Below are positions 8,746 to 18,164 of a stretch of DNA of 64,000 bases, one piece after another. How positions within the stretch are numbered: position 1 is the first letter of the stretch; every line of letters starts with the position of its first letter. The position numbers and the translations under genes were made by a program. Under the pieces are notes generated by a model. It made no database searches. It was not told where the DNA came from and saw only the letters and a list, made by a program, of their open reading frames with translations. The stretch is from JAAXGI01 sp965206975 (lineage in GTDB: Bacteria; Gemmatimonadota; Gemmatimonadetes; Longimicrobiales; Gaopeijiaceae), in the NCBI GenBank assembly GCA_965206975.1, contig OZ242253.1, positions 3,472,001-3,536,000 on the forward strand. Reading direction: 5' to 3'.

Positions 8746-9249
8746 AGGCACACTATCTAGGCGCACAACGGGCCCCATTCCCCCCCCGCCTCCGGGTGAG
8801 GGTACGCGGCACGAAGAGTGACGCAATCCAACTGGGGAGACGCCGGGGTATGATCCTGCCGATCCCGATGTGGGCTGAAACCCCCAAGGGCTCGACGCGG
8901 TGAGAGGCGGCGGCCCGTGATCCGATGGGAGGGTTGTTCCGCCGTAGAACAGCACGATGGGAAGGCGTGCGGGGAGTGGGTCTCTCACGCCACGCGAGGT
9001 CGCCCGGTCTCGCGGTTCGCGAACTGCGGGGACGGTGCCATCGTCGATCGGTACCCGAGTGGTTCCCAAGGGGAGGGTGCCGGCAAGTCGAGAGCGTTCT
9101 CTACCACGGGACCTGGGGTTGGCAGGGTCCGGCGGTGTGAACTTCTGCTCGGTCGAGGTGCACTGGTCAACCCCGCGTGGCGGAGCTCACCTGCACGGGA
9201 TCCAGTAGCTCCCCCGCATCAGTCCCCCGCCCCGGCCAAGAGCGACCGG
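8746..9249. other. Gene-free stretch between ABC transporter remnant and outer-membrane protein gene
   Basis: About 500 bases. I see no open frame with a plausible start, ribosome site or recognisable domain on either strand. It lies where the missing N-terminal part of the binding protein would be expected, so it may be fully degraded remains of that gene; this is inference. Confidence 0.5.
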
Positions 9250-10677
9250 CTAGAAGAAGCCTCCGCCTCCGCCTCCCGGGAACCGGTTATTAACGACGTT
9301 ATTGAAGATCGAGCCGAACTGATACGTGAAGCCGAACTCGATCGAGGCCTCGTAGTCGGTGGCCTGCTGCTGCAGTTCGAGCAGCCGTTCCTCGTCCGAC
9401 AGCCCGGCACCGGAGAGGAAGAGCTGATCGCGCACCCTCGAATACGACGCCCCGATTTCGAGATCCAGGCCCCTCGCGATCCGGAAACTCAGGTCTCCTC
9501 TCGTCGAGATGTTGTTTTTCCCCGCATCGTGGAGGTAGGCTGAGCCCCGGAGCCGGATCGATGCGTCTCCCCACGTCTGGCGCTGAGAGAACTCGAGCGT
9601 CATTTGCTGTTCGAAGCGAAGCTCTTCCGTCTCGTCGAATACCGTCCTTTCGATGTACTCCCGGTAGACGGGCCCGACCTGGTAGAAGGCCGTCAACGCT
9701 CGCCGCGTCGCCTCCTCGTACGGAAAGAAGCTGTACTCGATCGCGGGGTTCCACTGACCCCAAAGCTCCTGATTCCGGCTCGTGTTCCGGCCCACATTCC
9801 CCGTGAATCCGATCGACCAGCTGTCGGCGAGCGCGTAGACCACGCGGGAGGACACGTTCCAGTCGAAGCGGTCGTCCTGGAAGGTCGAACCATCGGAGAG
9901 GTCGAATCTACGCTCCCTGAACGTGTAGTTGACGTTATATCGCTGGTTCCAGACCGGCGTGACCCTCGAGGCGCGAAGACCGGTCTGAAGCCGCACGCTC
10001 TGCTGCGCCGACTCGCTGTCCACGTCGCCATTCGCGTTTACCCGGAAGACCCAGAGGTTCCAAGGGTCCTGAACCTCGTCGGGTGAGAGCACCCCCTCGG
10101 GGGGAGCATCCAGATTCGCGCTGACTTCATCCACCCGGGCGAGCCCGGTCAGACCCACGAGGTCCCGAAAACCCGACTGCGTCGCGAACTGCGCGAGCCC
10201 GAGCCCTAGTGTCAGCGCGACGCCGTCGAGGTCCTCCCGCTCCGTATCCGTGGGAAGGGCTTGGTAGAGGCTCCGCACCTCGTAGTCCTGGTAGGTGCCG
10301 TTTCCGATGAAGTCGAGGATGAATTCCCGGCCACCGACACCGGTCTGCTGGCTCGTCATGATCACGTGGACGTGCGCATCGCGCTGATCCCGAACCCATG
10401 CGACCCAGTCGATCTCCGTTCGGTAGTAGGTGCTGTTGCAGCGGGGGCCCCGGCAGTCGAAAAAGACACGCGGCACCAGGGTCGGCGGCGTGGGCGCCGG
10501 GTCCTGAGCGCCCTCGGTGGGATCCTGGCTGGCTGCCGCGGCGGGGAGAATCGTGAGCACGAATCCGAGGCTGACTGCACGCAGGCTCGGAGCGAGCTTT
10601 CGAGCGTCCGCTCCGCGCACTTCGGAAACCGCCGCGGGGGCGGCTGCCCGGCCCCGCAACAACCCGTCCAACCACAT
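9250..10677 (-). CDS. Predicted outer-membrane beta-barrel protein of unknown function
   Basis: About 475 residues. The start is uncertain: ATG at 10677 is used; ATG at 10749 and GTG at 10620 are alternatives, the latter giving the most ordinary signal peptide (core SLGFVLTILPAAAASQ). After the leader comes a conserved-looking exported segment (VFFDCRGPRCNSTYYRTEID, then VAWVRDQRDAHVHVIMTSQ). The remainder alternates aromatic and charged residues in 10-14 residue strands typical of barrels, for example YNVNYTFRERRFDLSD and TRGDLSFRIARGLDLEIGAS. It ends in a Gly run and a terminal Phe (GGGGGGFF), the terminal aromatic being usual for BAM-inserted barrels. Function unknown; it stands alone on the minus strand. 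Confidence 0.7.
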   Translation of the reverse strand: MWLDGLLRGRAAAPAAVSEVRGADARKLAPSLRAVSLGFVLTILPAAAASQDPTEGAQDPAPTPPTLVPRVFFDCRGPRCNSTYYRTEIDWVAWVRDQRDAHVHVIMTSQQTGVGGREFILDFIGNGTYQDYEVRSLYQALPTDTEREDLDGVALTLGLGLAQFATQSGFRDLVGLTGLARVDEVSANLDAPPEGVLSPDEVQDPWNLWVFRVNANGDVDSESAQQSVRLQTGLRASRVTPVWNQRYNVNYTFRERRFDLSDGSTFQDDRFDWNVSSRVVYALADSWSIGFTGNVGRNTSRNQELWGQWNPAIEYSFFPYEEATRRALTAFYQVGPVYREYIERTVFDETEELRFEQQMTLEFSQRQTWGDASIRLRGSAYLHDAGKNNISTRGDLSFRIARGLDLEIGASYSRVRDQLFLSGAGLSDEERLLELQQQATDYEASIEFGFTYQFGSIFNNVVNNRFPGGGGGGFF

Positions 10678-10960
10678 GGGGATACACAAGCCCGCCAAAG
10701 TCCCTCCAGATACGGGTCGACTACCGCCGCGCGAGCCTGCCCCGACCATCACGACACCACGCTAATTCTCTCGTCTGCTCCATTCGAATGCAATCCCCTC
10801 CAGAGGACCCGGCCGGCCCGGGGCCTTGGCACCTCGAGGCGCATGCCCGGTATCACAGGCAAGCGGACCCACGCCCGCGTTCCCCACTCGTTCCAATCGA
10901 TCCCGCGAGCACCATGCCCACAGTATCGCACCCGTCCTCGGGGCCTCCCACCACACCCCG

Positions 10961-11962
10961 ATGCTGAACTATATCTGGGCCGGCCTCATTGTTTCTAGCT
11001 TCATTTTCGCTCTGGGCAATGACCTCCGTGACCTAGCGACGGATGCGTACCGGAATGGAGCGCCACTCCCTGTCGAGATCGCCTTCTCGGAGGGCTACGA
11101 CGCGGACGCGCGGGAACAGCCCGTCCGCGTCCTAATGGACGGAGCGGGATACCGGGCCTTCTACGGGACGAGCGACGAGCCCGCCCCCGCATACGCCGGC
11201 GTGCTGATCTCGAGCGAAGACGGCCTTCAACTCCGCTTCGGCGGCTTGGACGCACTCCCCGAGCCGCTTGCCGCCATCCGCGGGGGCTCTCAGTCAGGCG
11301 AGGGCGAACTGCAGGGAACGCTGACCGGCTTCGACCCGGGAATCGGGGGCGGCGGAGTGCTCCCAACCGCCGGCACCCTCCTCTTCGAGCCAGTCCGCTT
11401 CGTCCGGATGAACGCCATCAGCGCCGCGGCGATCGACTTTGCGGAGACGGCTGCCGAGATCTCGCTCGGACTCATCGGGGTCCTGGCACTCTTCCTCGGC
11501 CTACTCAAGATCGCCGAGGAGGCAGGGATCATCGTTGCGCTCGTGCGCCTCGTCCGGCCACTCCTTCGGCCTCTTTTTCCGGAGGTGCCCGAGGACCACC
11601 CGGCGCTCGGGATGATCGCCCTCAACCTGACGGCGAACGTTTTCGGACTCGGAAACGCCGCGACGCCGTTCGGGATCAAGGCGATGGAAGAGCTCCAGAC
11701 GCTCAACCCCTCGGAGGAGACAGCCACGAATCCGATGGTGATGCTCCTTGCCCTCAACACCGCGAGCGTGCAGCTCGTCCCCCCGGTCCTGCTCCTCGCG
11801 CTCATGGGACTCCAGATCAATCAACTCATCTTCGCGATCATCATCACGACTTCGCTCTCCCTCGTGATCGCAGTCGCAGCAGCCAAGCTCTACGGGCGGC
11901 TCCCGCGGGTGCGGGCCACTGACCCCGGCCAGGCAGAGACCACTAAGGCGAGGGAGGGCTAG
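10961..11962 (+). CDS. spmA: SpmA-like membrane protein with inserted extracytoplasmic domain
   Basis: The start at 10961 (MLNYIWAGLIV) matches the usual beginning of spore maturation protein A; the frame upstream is open but not SpmA-like. The 333-residue product has a first membrane helix (residues 3-20), then about 120 residues absent from the ~196-residue Bacillus SpmA (from NDLRDLATDAYRNG to about EPVRFVRMNA), then the family core with Gate/nucleoside-recognition helices: EISLGLIGVLALFLGLLKIA, ALGMIALNLTANVFGLGNAA and PFGIKAMEELQ. In sporulating firmicutes SpmA and SpmB aid spore core dehydration; here no sporulation gene is near, so the role is unknown. It is 3 bases upstream of spmB. 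Confidence 0.85.
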   Translation: MLNYIWAGLIVSSFIFALGNDLRDLATDAYRNGAPLPVEIAFSEGYDADAREQPVRVLMDGAGYRAFYGTSDEPAPAYAGVLISSEDGLQLRFGGLDALPEPLAAIRGGSQSGEGELQGTLTGFDPGIGGGGVLPTAGTLLFEPVRFVRMNAISAAAIDFAETAAEISLGLIGVLALFLGLLKIAEEAGIIVALVRLVRPLLRPLFPEVPEDHPALGMIALNLTANVFGLGNAATPFGIKAMEELQTLNPSEETATNPMVMLLALNTASVQLVPPVLLLALMGLQINQLIFAIIITTSLSLVIAVAAAKLYGRLPRVRATDPGQAETTKAREG

Positions 11963-11965
11963 GCG

Positions 11966-12508
11966 GTGGAAGCGATCCGAAGCCTGATCGGCCTCCTCAC
12001 CTACTTTGTGATCCCCGTGATCGTCGTGGGCTTCCCCCTCTACGGGCTAGTCAAGAGGGTCCCCGTCTACGAGAAGTTCGTCGAGGGCGCGACCGAGGGA
12101 TTTCGGGTCGCCGTCCGGATCATTCCCTACCTCGTCGCGATCCTCTTCGCGATCGGGATGTTCCGGGCGAGCGGGGCGATGGACTTCCTCGTGGCGAGCC
12201 TAGATCCGCTACTCGCCCTCGTCGGCCTGCCCGGCGAGGTGCTTCCCATGGCCATCATGCGCCCTCTAACGGGATCCGGATCTGCGGCCATCGTCGTGGA
12301 CATGATCAACGAATACGGCGAAGACTCCATCTTCGTGAAGATGGCCGCCACCATGTTCGGTTCGACCGAGACGACCTTCTATGTGATCGCCGTCTACTTC
12401 GGCGCGGTGAACATCCGGCGGACCCGCCACGCGGTGGCGGTCGGGCTCACGGCTGATCTCGCCGCGATGCTGATCGCCGTCTGGACCGTGCGCCTCCTCT
12501 TCGGGTGA
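11966..12508 (+). CDS. spmB: SpmB-like Gate-domain membrane protein
   Basis: 180 residues from a GTG at 11966, only 3 bases after spmA. Several membrane helices: LIGLLTYFVIPVIVVGFPLY, a second around IIPYLVAILFAIGMF and a third near the end. The family motif region VPVYEKFVEGATEGFRVAV and the Gate segment PLTGSGSAAIVVDMINEYG with DSIFVKMAATMFGSTETTFY are well kept. SpmA and SpmB are usually neighbours or fused and presumably form one complex in the inner membrane. The stop overlaps the start of mpl (GTGA at 12505-12508), so the three genes are a coupled operon. Confidence 0.88.
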   Translation: MEAIRSLIGLLTYFVIPVIVVGFPLYGLVKRVPVYEKFVEGATEGFRVAVRIIPYLVAILFAIGMFRASGAMDFLVASLDPLLALVGLPGEVLPMAIMRPLTGSGSAAIVVDMINEYGEDSIFVKMAATMFGSTETTFYVIAVYFGAVNIRRTRHAVAVGLTADLAAMLIAVWTVRLLFG

Positions 12509-13938
12509 GACGCGGCGTGCATTACCACCTCATCGGGATCGCGGGGACCGCGATGGGATCGCTCGCCGGCCTACTTCTGGCCCGGAAGCATCACGTCACC
12601 GGCTCAGACGAGGGGATCTACCCGCCGATGTCCACCCAGTTGGACGAGATGGGGATCGAGTACGCCCGCGCCTTCGCTCCCACGAACCTCCTTCCACCGC
12701 CGGACATGGTCGTGGTCGGGAACGCAATCAGCCGGGGAAACCCCGAACTGGAGGCGGCGCTTGACCGGGGGCTTCGTTACACCTCCGCCGCGAGCCTCGT
12801 GCGCGAGGAGTTCCTCCAGGGACGCCACGTCCTTGCCGTGGCAGGCACCCACGGGAAGACCACGACCGCCTCGCTCCTTTCCTGGCTCCTCGACTGCGCC
12901 GGACTCGATCCCTCCTTCCTCCTAGGCGGCATCTCCAGGAACTTCGGGACTTCCTTTCGGCTAGGAGCATCCGAATATTTCGTGGTCGAGGCAGACGAGT
13001 ACGATACGGCGTACTTCGACAAGGGCCCGAAGATGTGGCACTACCGCCCCCGAACGGCCGTCGTCACGAACGTCGAGTTTGATCACGCCGACATCTATCC
13101 GGACACGAAGTCCTATCGTTACGCCTTCGCCCGCTTCATCAACCTGATCCCGTCGAACGGGACGCTTGTGGCCGGATACTGCTCGGGGACCGTCCGAGAG
13201 CTTAGCGAGAAGTCGTTCGCTCCCGTCGAGTCTTTCGCGCTCGGGACCGGATGTGGGAGTGGAGTCGGCTCGCCCCACCCCCGCTGGCGAGCCGATGAAG
13301 TCGTTCAGGGCCCGACGGGGACAACCTTCCGACTGAGCCACGACGGCCGACCGCTCGGCTCGATTCGAAGTCCACTCGTCGGGACCTTCAATGTCGAGAA
13401 CTGCCTCGCGGCGATCGCCGCCGCCGTGGCTGCGGGCGCCGACCTGGAGAAAGTCCGTGCGGGCGTCTCGAGCTTCCTGGGGGTTCGGCGCCGGATGGAG
13501 ACGCGGGGCGAGGCGGGCGGCGTCACCGTCGTGGACGACTTCGCCCACCACCCGACGGCCGTGGCCGGGGTGATCGGAGGAGCCCGGGCCCGCTTCCCCG
13601 GCCAGCGGCTCGTCGCCGTCTTCGAGCCCCGAAGCTATACGGCCCAACGGAAGGAGTTCCAGGAGGCGTACCGCTGCGCACTGCGGGGAGCGGACCGGGT
13701 CATCCTAGCGGGCCTCTTCCGCCCGGAGCGCTACGATGCGGAGAGCGGACTCGACCCGGAGGCGCTCGTCCGCGCGGTCAGAGAGGACGGTGTCGATGCG
13801 TCGTATATCGACCGCGTCGATCGGATCGTGGACCGGCTCAACTCCGAGCTCCGGTCCGGTGACGTTGTCCTCATCCTTTCGAACGGGGGCTTCGGCGGGA
13901 TTCACGAGAAGCTTCTCCGGCGCCTCCGCCTCCGCTGA
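12505..13938 (+). CDS. mpl: UDP-N-acetylmuramate:L-alanyl-gamma-D-glutamyl-meso-diaminopimelate ligase
   Basis: 477 residues from the GTG at 12505. It is a Mur-ligase: N-terminal UDP-binding loop HLIGIAGTAMGSLAGLL (about residues 8-24), ATP P-loop GTHGKTTTASLLSWLL (about 114), central EADEYDTAYFDKGPKMWHY, and the C-terminal DDFAHHPTAV motif. The early GIAGTAMG and the EADEYDTAFFDK-type motif distinguish Mpl from MurC. Mpl reattaches murein tripeptide to UDP-MurNAc in the cytoplasm, so the cell recycles meso-DAP peptides. Translation overlaps spmB, an arrangement discussed in the findings. Confidence 0.92.
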   Translation: MRRGVHYHLIGIAGTAMGSLAGLLLARKHHVTGSDEGIYPPMSTQLDEMGIEYARAFAPTNLLPPPDMVVVGNAISRGNPELEAALDRGLRYTSAASLVREEFLQGRHVLAVAGTHGKTTTASLLSWLLDCAGLDPSFLLGGISRNFGTSFRLGASEYFVVEADEYDTAYFDKGPKMWHYRPRTAVVTNVEFDHADIYPDTKSYRYAFARFINLIPSNGTLVAGYCSGTVRELSEKSFAPVESFALGTGCGSGVGSPHPRWRADEVVQGPTGTTFRLSHDGRPLGSIRSPLVGTFNVENCLAAIAAAVAAGADLEKVRAGVSSFLGVRRRMETRGEAGGVTVVDDFAHHPTAVAGVIGGARARFPGQRLVAVFEPRSYTAQRKEFQEAYRCALRGADRVILAGLFRPERYDAESGLDPEALVRAVREDGVDASYIDRVDRIVDRLNSELRSGDVVLILSNGGFGGIHEKLLRRLRLR

Positions 13939-14215
13939 ACCGAACGGCCACGGGCGGACGGGTTTCAAATCCGGGGGGGTCGAGGTTGGACAGCAATCGG
14001 AAAGAGGTGCAGTTGCACGTGCCCCGCCCACTTCTTGATTCCGCGGAAGCCAAGGCACGGACGCGCGGCATCCCCCCCACGCGCCAACTCCGCTTCCCAA
14101 TGGAACAAGACGCCTTCCACCGAGCCCAGAAAAGTGATCCCACACGGAGGGGCACCCGCACGATACGGCAGCGGCGGGGCGAGTCGGATCCCTCTGCAAC
14201 CGGAGGGCTCGAGCG

Positions 14216-16003
14216 CTAGAATCCGAGCGCGACCCCACCTCTCCGCGGGTCCGAAACCGCACAGAGGGAACTGTCAGAAGCCACCTGGATCGCCTGCACG
14301 TCTCCCCAGGGCTCGTCCTCCACCCGAAGGCGATGTCCGAGGTCGCGGAGCGCCTCGCTCACATTGCGACTAAGACCGCCCGGCTCGCACGCAATCCGAT
14401 CCGGCAGGTGCTGATGATGGACCCGCGGCGCGGAAACGGCATCTGCCAGCGTCATCCCATGGTCGAGCACGTTCGAAATGACTTGAAATACCGTAGTGAC
14501 AATCGTCGCGCCCCCAGGCGTTCCTACGACCATATGAAGCTCGCCGGGAGAGGTCAGAACGATCGTCGGCGTCATCATGGAGAGCATCCGCTTGCCGGGT
14601 TCGATCGCATTCGCCTCTCCCTGAATCAGATCAAAGGCGTTCGGGACCCCCGGTTCGACCGTGAAGTCATCCATCTCGTTGTTGAGAAGGAAGCCTGCGC
14701 CGGGGACGGCAAGCTTGCTCCCGTACCAGGTGTTGAGCGTCGTCGTGAGAGAGGCAGCGCCCCCCATTGGGTCCACGATTGAGAGGTGGGTCGTGTGCCG
14801 GCCGGCCGGCCCGACGGGACTGCCCGGCCCCACCTCGCTCGACGGAGTTGCGGCTTCTCGCGAAATCGTGCGCGCCCGCTCACAGCCGTACTCGGGGCCG
14901 ATCAGCCTCCGGACGGGGACCTCCACGAAGTCCGGGTCGCCTAGGTGGTGGTTTCGATCCGCATAGGCCCGGCGCCACGTCTCGACGAGGCGGTGAATGT
15001 GGCCGGCCCCGTGCCACGCGGCCTCGGACAGCTCCAGCGTGCCCGCGATATGGAAGGCGAGCGCAAGGGTAACTCCCCCGGACGAGGGTGGGGACATCGA
15101 GACGACAGCGTGACCGCCGTACCACGAGCAGATGGGCTCTCGCCACACGCTGGCGTAGGACTCGAGGTCCTCATGCGTGATGATCCCGCCGCCCGAGCGC
15201 ATCTCGTCCACGATGCGCTCCGCGGTCTCCCCCTGGCAGAAGCCGTCCGCGCCCCGGTCGCGGATCCGCTCGAGCGTTCGGGCAAGCTCGGGCTGGCAAA
15301 AGCGTTGGCCGAGGCGCGGCGGAGCCGGCCCGCTCTCGCTCCTCTCGGGGAGGAAGATGCTCGCGGACGACGGGAAGCGCCGGAGTCCCTCCACGATGTG
15401 CGGGGGGAAGGACCGCAAGAATCTTTCCTCCACCCGAAAGCCCTGGGCGAGCGACACGGCCGGTTCCACGAGCTCGCTCCAAGGAAGGCTGCCCACCTTC
15501 CGGTGCGCTTCGTAGAGTCCGGCAACGGAACCCGGTACAGCCACACTCAGGTGTCCGAGAACGGACGCCTCAGCCCGGTCGAGGTCGGCCGCTGTGTACA
15601 TCGCCCCGTGCGCGGCGCCGGGAGCTTGCGACCGAAAGTCGAGCGAGAGAAGGGCCCCCGTCGGGGTTCGCACCACGAGGAATCCGCCGCCGCCGAGGTT
15701 TCCCGCCTCGGGGTTCACGACGGCGAGAGCGAATGCGGCGGCTACGGCCGCGTCCACCGCATTGCCCCCGCAACGAAGCACTCGAATCCCGACTTCCGAG
15801 GCATATCGATCCGTGGTGACCACGGCGGCACGGGAGGCAACGACTTCCCGGCCCGGCGCGTAGGACCACGTGGGAGGCCAGTTCGACGGTAGATTCACGG
15901 CATCAGCCCCGAGGCGTGGCCGCCCGGGCACGTGGGAATGTACGGCCGCGTATCCGACGGCCGAACCTTGTTGACGCACTTCGGATTCGCCATCTACAAT
16001 CAC
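14216..16003 (-). CDS. ggt: Gamma-glutamyltransferase (Ntn-hydrolase)
   Basis: 595 residues from a GTG at 16003 with GGAAGG about 9 bases upstream; a GTG at 15898 is an alternative. No clear signal peptide is visible, unusual for this family. Typical large-subunit motifs: GGNAVDAAVAAAFAL, NLGGGGFLV and SPPSSGGVTLALA. The autoprocessing site is HTTHLSIVD with the nucleophile at about Thr404, followed by small-subunit motifs TTTLNTWYGSKL and LLNNEMDDF, and PGKRMLSMMTPTIV. The enzyme cleaves gamma-glutamyl bonds of glutathione and related peptides. It is divergent from the quinoprotein gene, 55 bases away. Confidence 0.9.
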   Translation of the reverse strand: MIVDGESEVRQQGSAVGYAAVHSHVPGRPRLGADAVNLPSNWPPTWSYAPGREVVASRAAVVTTDRYASEVGIRVLRCGGNAVDAAVAAAFALAVVNPEAGNLGGGGFLVVRTPTGALLSLDFRSQAPGAAHGAMYTAADLDRAEASVLGHLSVAVPGSVAGLYEAHRKVGSLPWSELVEPAVSLAQGFRVEERFLRSFPPHIVEGLRRFPSSASIFLPERSESGPAPPRLGQRFCQPELARTLERIRDRGADGFCQGETAERIVDEMRSGGGIITHEDLESYASVWREPICSWYGGHAVVSMSPPSSGGVTLALAFHIAGTLELSEAAWHGAGHIHRLVETWRRAYADRNHHLGDPDFVEVPVRRLIGPEYGCERARTISREAATPSSEVGPGSPVGPAGRHTTHLSIVDPMGGAASLTTTLNTWYGSKLAVPGAGFLLNNEMDDFTVEPGVPNAFDLIQGEANAIEPGKRMLSMMTPTIVLTSPGELHMVVGTPGGATIVTTVFQVISNVLDHGMTLADAVSAPRVHHQHLPDRIACEPGGLSRNVSEALRDLGHRLRVEDEPWGDVQAIQVASDSSLCAVSDPRRGGVALGF

Positions 16004-16058
16004 CGCACCTTACCTTCCGCTGTCGGTACAACCCGCAAACGGTTACGAGAGACTGACG

Positions 16059-18116
16059 ATGTCCATTGAGCCTAGCTGCCCGGTCGCGCGACGCCAAACC
16101 TTCGGGTGGGGCCTAGCGTTCTCCACTCTCCTCCTAGGAGTTCTCACGCCTCCCGCAAGCGCCCAGAACGGGGAGAATCCATACGGGGAGTGGCGCTACA
16201 TCTGGGGAGATCTCTCCGCCTCCCGGTACTCGCCCGTCGACCAGATCGACGCGGACAACTTCGGCGACCTGGAGGTCGCATGGGTCTGGAGGGGAGACAA
16301 CTTCAGCCCCTCGCCGGACTTCATCATGCGCTCGACGCCCACCTATGCGGACGGGATCCTCTACACCGTCGCGGGGACGCGCCGCACGGTGGCTGCGATC
16401 GATCCGTCCACGGGTGAGACGTTCTGGACCTTCCGCGAGCCGTACACGGAGCGCTGGGAGGGCTCCCCGAGGAAGAACTACGGGAGGGGCGTCAGCTACT
16501 ACGAGGTGGACGGAAGGGGCGTGATCTTCGTCGTCACCCCCGCCTTCTTCCTCCACGCCCTCGACGCGAAGACCGGGGAACCGATCGACGGATTCGGGGG
16601 GCAGATTCCTATCGACGGATTCCCGGAGACGGGGACCGTGGACATGATGGCGACCCTCGGGCACCCCTACGATGTCTATTCCGGCATCGATCGCGAGGTC
16701 GGGGCAATCACCACCTCCTCCCCTCCGATCATCGTCAACGACGTGATCATCGTTGGGAATTCGGCCCACCAGGGAGGCGGCTACACTCGCATCGAGAACG
16801 TCCCGGGCGACGTCCAGGCATTCGATGTGCGGACCGGCGAGCACCTGTGGACCTTCCGCACGATTCCCCGCGCCGGCGAGTTCGGCAACGAGACGTGGGA
16901 GAACGATGCGTGGGAGTGGTCCGGGAATGTGAACGTCTGGGCACCCCTCTCCGCCGATCCCGAGCTGGGCCTCGTATACCTGCCCACGGACGCACCCACC
17001 AACGACTACTACGGAGGCTTCCGCCCCGGCGACAATCTCTTCAGCAGCAGCCTCGTCGCCGTGGACGTACGCACGGGAGAGCGCCGTTGGCACTTCCAGA
17101 TGATCCATCACGACATCTGGGACTGGGACCTGCCTGTCGCGGGGATCCTCGCGGACCTGACCGTGGACGGAGTGGAGATCCCGGCGGTGGTGCAGACCTC
17201 CAAGCAGTCCTTCGTCTATGCCTTCAATCGGGAGACAGGAGAGCCGATCTGGCCGATCGAGGAGCGTCCGGTGCCTGCGGGAGACGTCCCCGGCGAGTGG
17301 TATTCCCCGACCCAGCCCTTCCCGACTCGTCCGGCGCCCTACGAGCTGCAGGGCCTGTCGGAAGACGACCTGATGGACTTCACCCCCGAGCTGCGCCAAG
17401 TGGCGCTCGAGAATGTCGCGGACATCAAGCTCGGCCCGATCTACACTCCCCGGGTCGCGGTGAATGACGCCAACGGGTACCGCGCCACGGCCCAATGCCC
17501 CAGCGCCACCGGCGGAACGAATATCCCGGGGGGGGCCGTCATGGACCCGGAGACGGGAGTCCTCTACGTCCAGTCACGTAAGCAATGTACGGGGGGCGTC
17601 CTCGGGCCTGGCGCGGATCGCGACGACGGAAGTCCGGACGAGAGCCAGCCGGGTCTGACCGTCGTTGATTTCGCCTCCGCACCCGGTGGGGGGTTCGGGC
17701 AGATCGACGGCCTCCCGATCTTCAGGCCTCCCTACGGTCGAATCACCGCGATCGACATGAACACCGGCGAGCACCTCTGGTGGATCCCGAACGGCGATAC
17801 GCCTGACAACATCGCCAACCACCCGTTGCTCGAGGGTGTGGATGTGCCCAACACGGGCTTTCAGGGCAACGCCACTGCGCTCGTGACCCGGAGCCTGCTC
17901 ATGTTTGCCGAGGGGAGAGGCGGACGTTCGCTCTGGTACGCGGCGGACAAGCAGACGGGTGAGCGGATCGGATCCGTGGAGATCCCGGCGCCGGTGAACA
18001 CCGCGCCGATGACGTTCCTGCACGAGGGGGTCCAGTACATCGTGCTCTCGGTCGCGGGAAACGGTCGGGACGGTGAGAGGATTCCTGGCTCGTTGGCCGC
18101 CCTGCGACTGCCCTAG
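16059..18116 (+). CDS. Exported PQQ-dependent dehydrogenase (quinoprotein)
   Basis: 685 residues with a signal peptide (core AFSTLLLGVL, cleavage near ASAQN). The mature part is an eight-bladed quinoprotein propeller: WRYIWGDLSASRYSPVDQI at the start and repeated docking motifs DPSTGETFWTF, DVRTGEHLWTF, DVRTGERRWHF, NRETGEPIWPI and DMNTGEHLWWI. The HHDIWDWDLP element is that of the glucose/quinate-type membrane quinoproteins, yet the N-terminal membrane helices of GdhB and a C-terminal cytochrome c domain are both absent, so it would be a periplasmic enzyme handing electrons to a separate acceptor. Substrate probably a sugar or alcohol. No pqq biosynthesis genes are in the window. Confidence 0.88.
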   Translation: MSIEPSCPVARRQTFGWGLAFSTLLLGVLTPPASAQNGENPYGEWRYIWGDLSASRYSPVDQIDADNFGDLEVAWVWRGDNFSPSPDFIMRSTPTYADGILYTVAGTRRTVAAIDPSTGETFWTFREPYTERWEGSPRKNYGRGVSYYEVDGRGVIFVVTPAFFLHALDAKTGEPIDGFGGQIPIDGFPETGTVDMMATLGHPYDVYSGIDREVGAITTSSPPIIVNDVIIVGNSAHQGGGYTRIENVPGDVQAFDVRTGEHLWTFRTIPRAGEFGNETWENDAWEWSGNVNVWAPLSADPELGLVYLPTDAPTNDYYGGFRPGDNLFSSSLVAVDVRTGERRWHFQMIHHDIWDWDLPVAGILADLTVDGVEIPAVVQTSKQSFVYAFNRETGEPIWPIEERPVPAGDVPGEWYSPTQPFPTRPAPYELQGLSEDDLMDFTPELRQVALENVADIKLGPIYTPRVAVNDANGYRATAQCPSATGGTNIPGGAVMDPETGVLYVQSRKQCTGGVLGPGADRDDGSPDESQPGLTVVDFASAPGGGFGQIDGLPIFRPPYGRITAIDMNTGEHLWWIPNGDTPDNIANHPLLEGVDVPNTGFQGNATALVTRSLLMFAEGRGGRSLWYAADKQTGERIGSVEIPAPVNTAPMTFLHEGVQYIVLSVAGNGRDGERIPGSLAALRLP

Positions 18117-18164
18117 AGGAACCGAGGGGCCAGGTCGCTGGTCGGAGAGGGCTGAGCTTACAGG

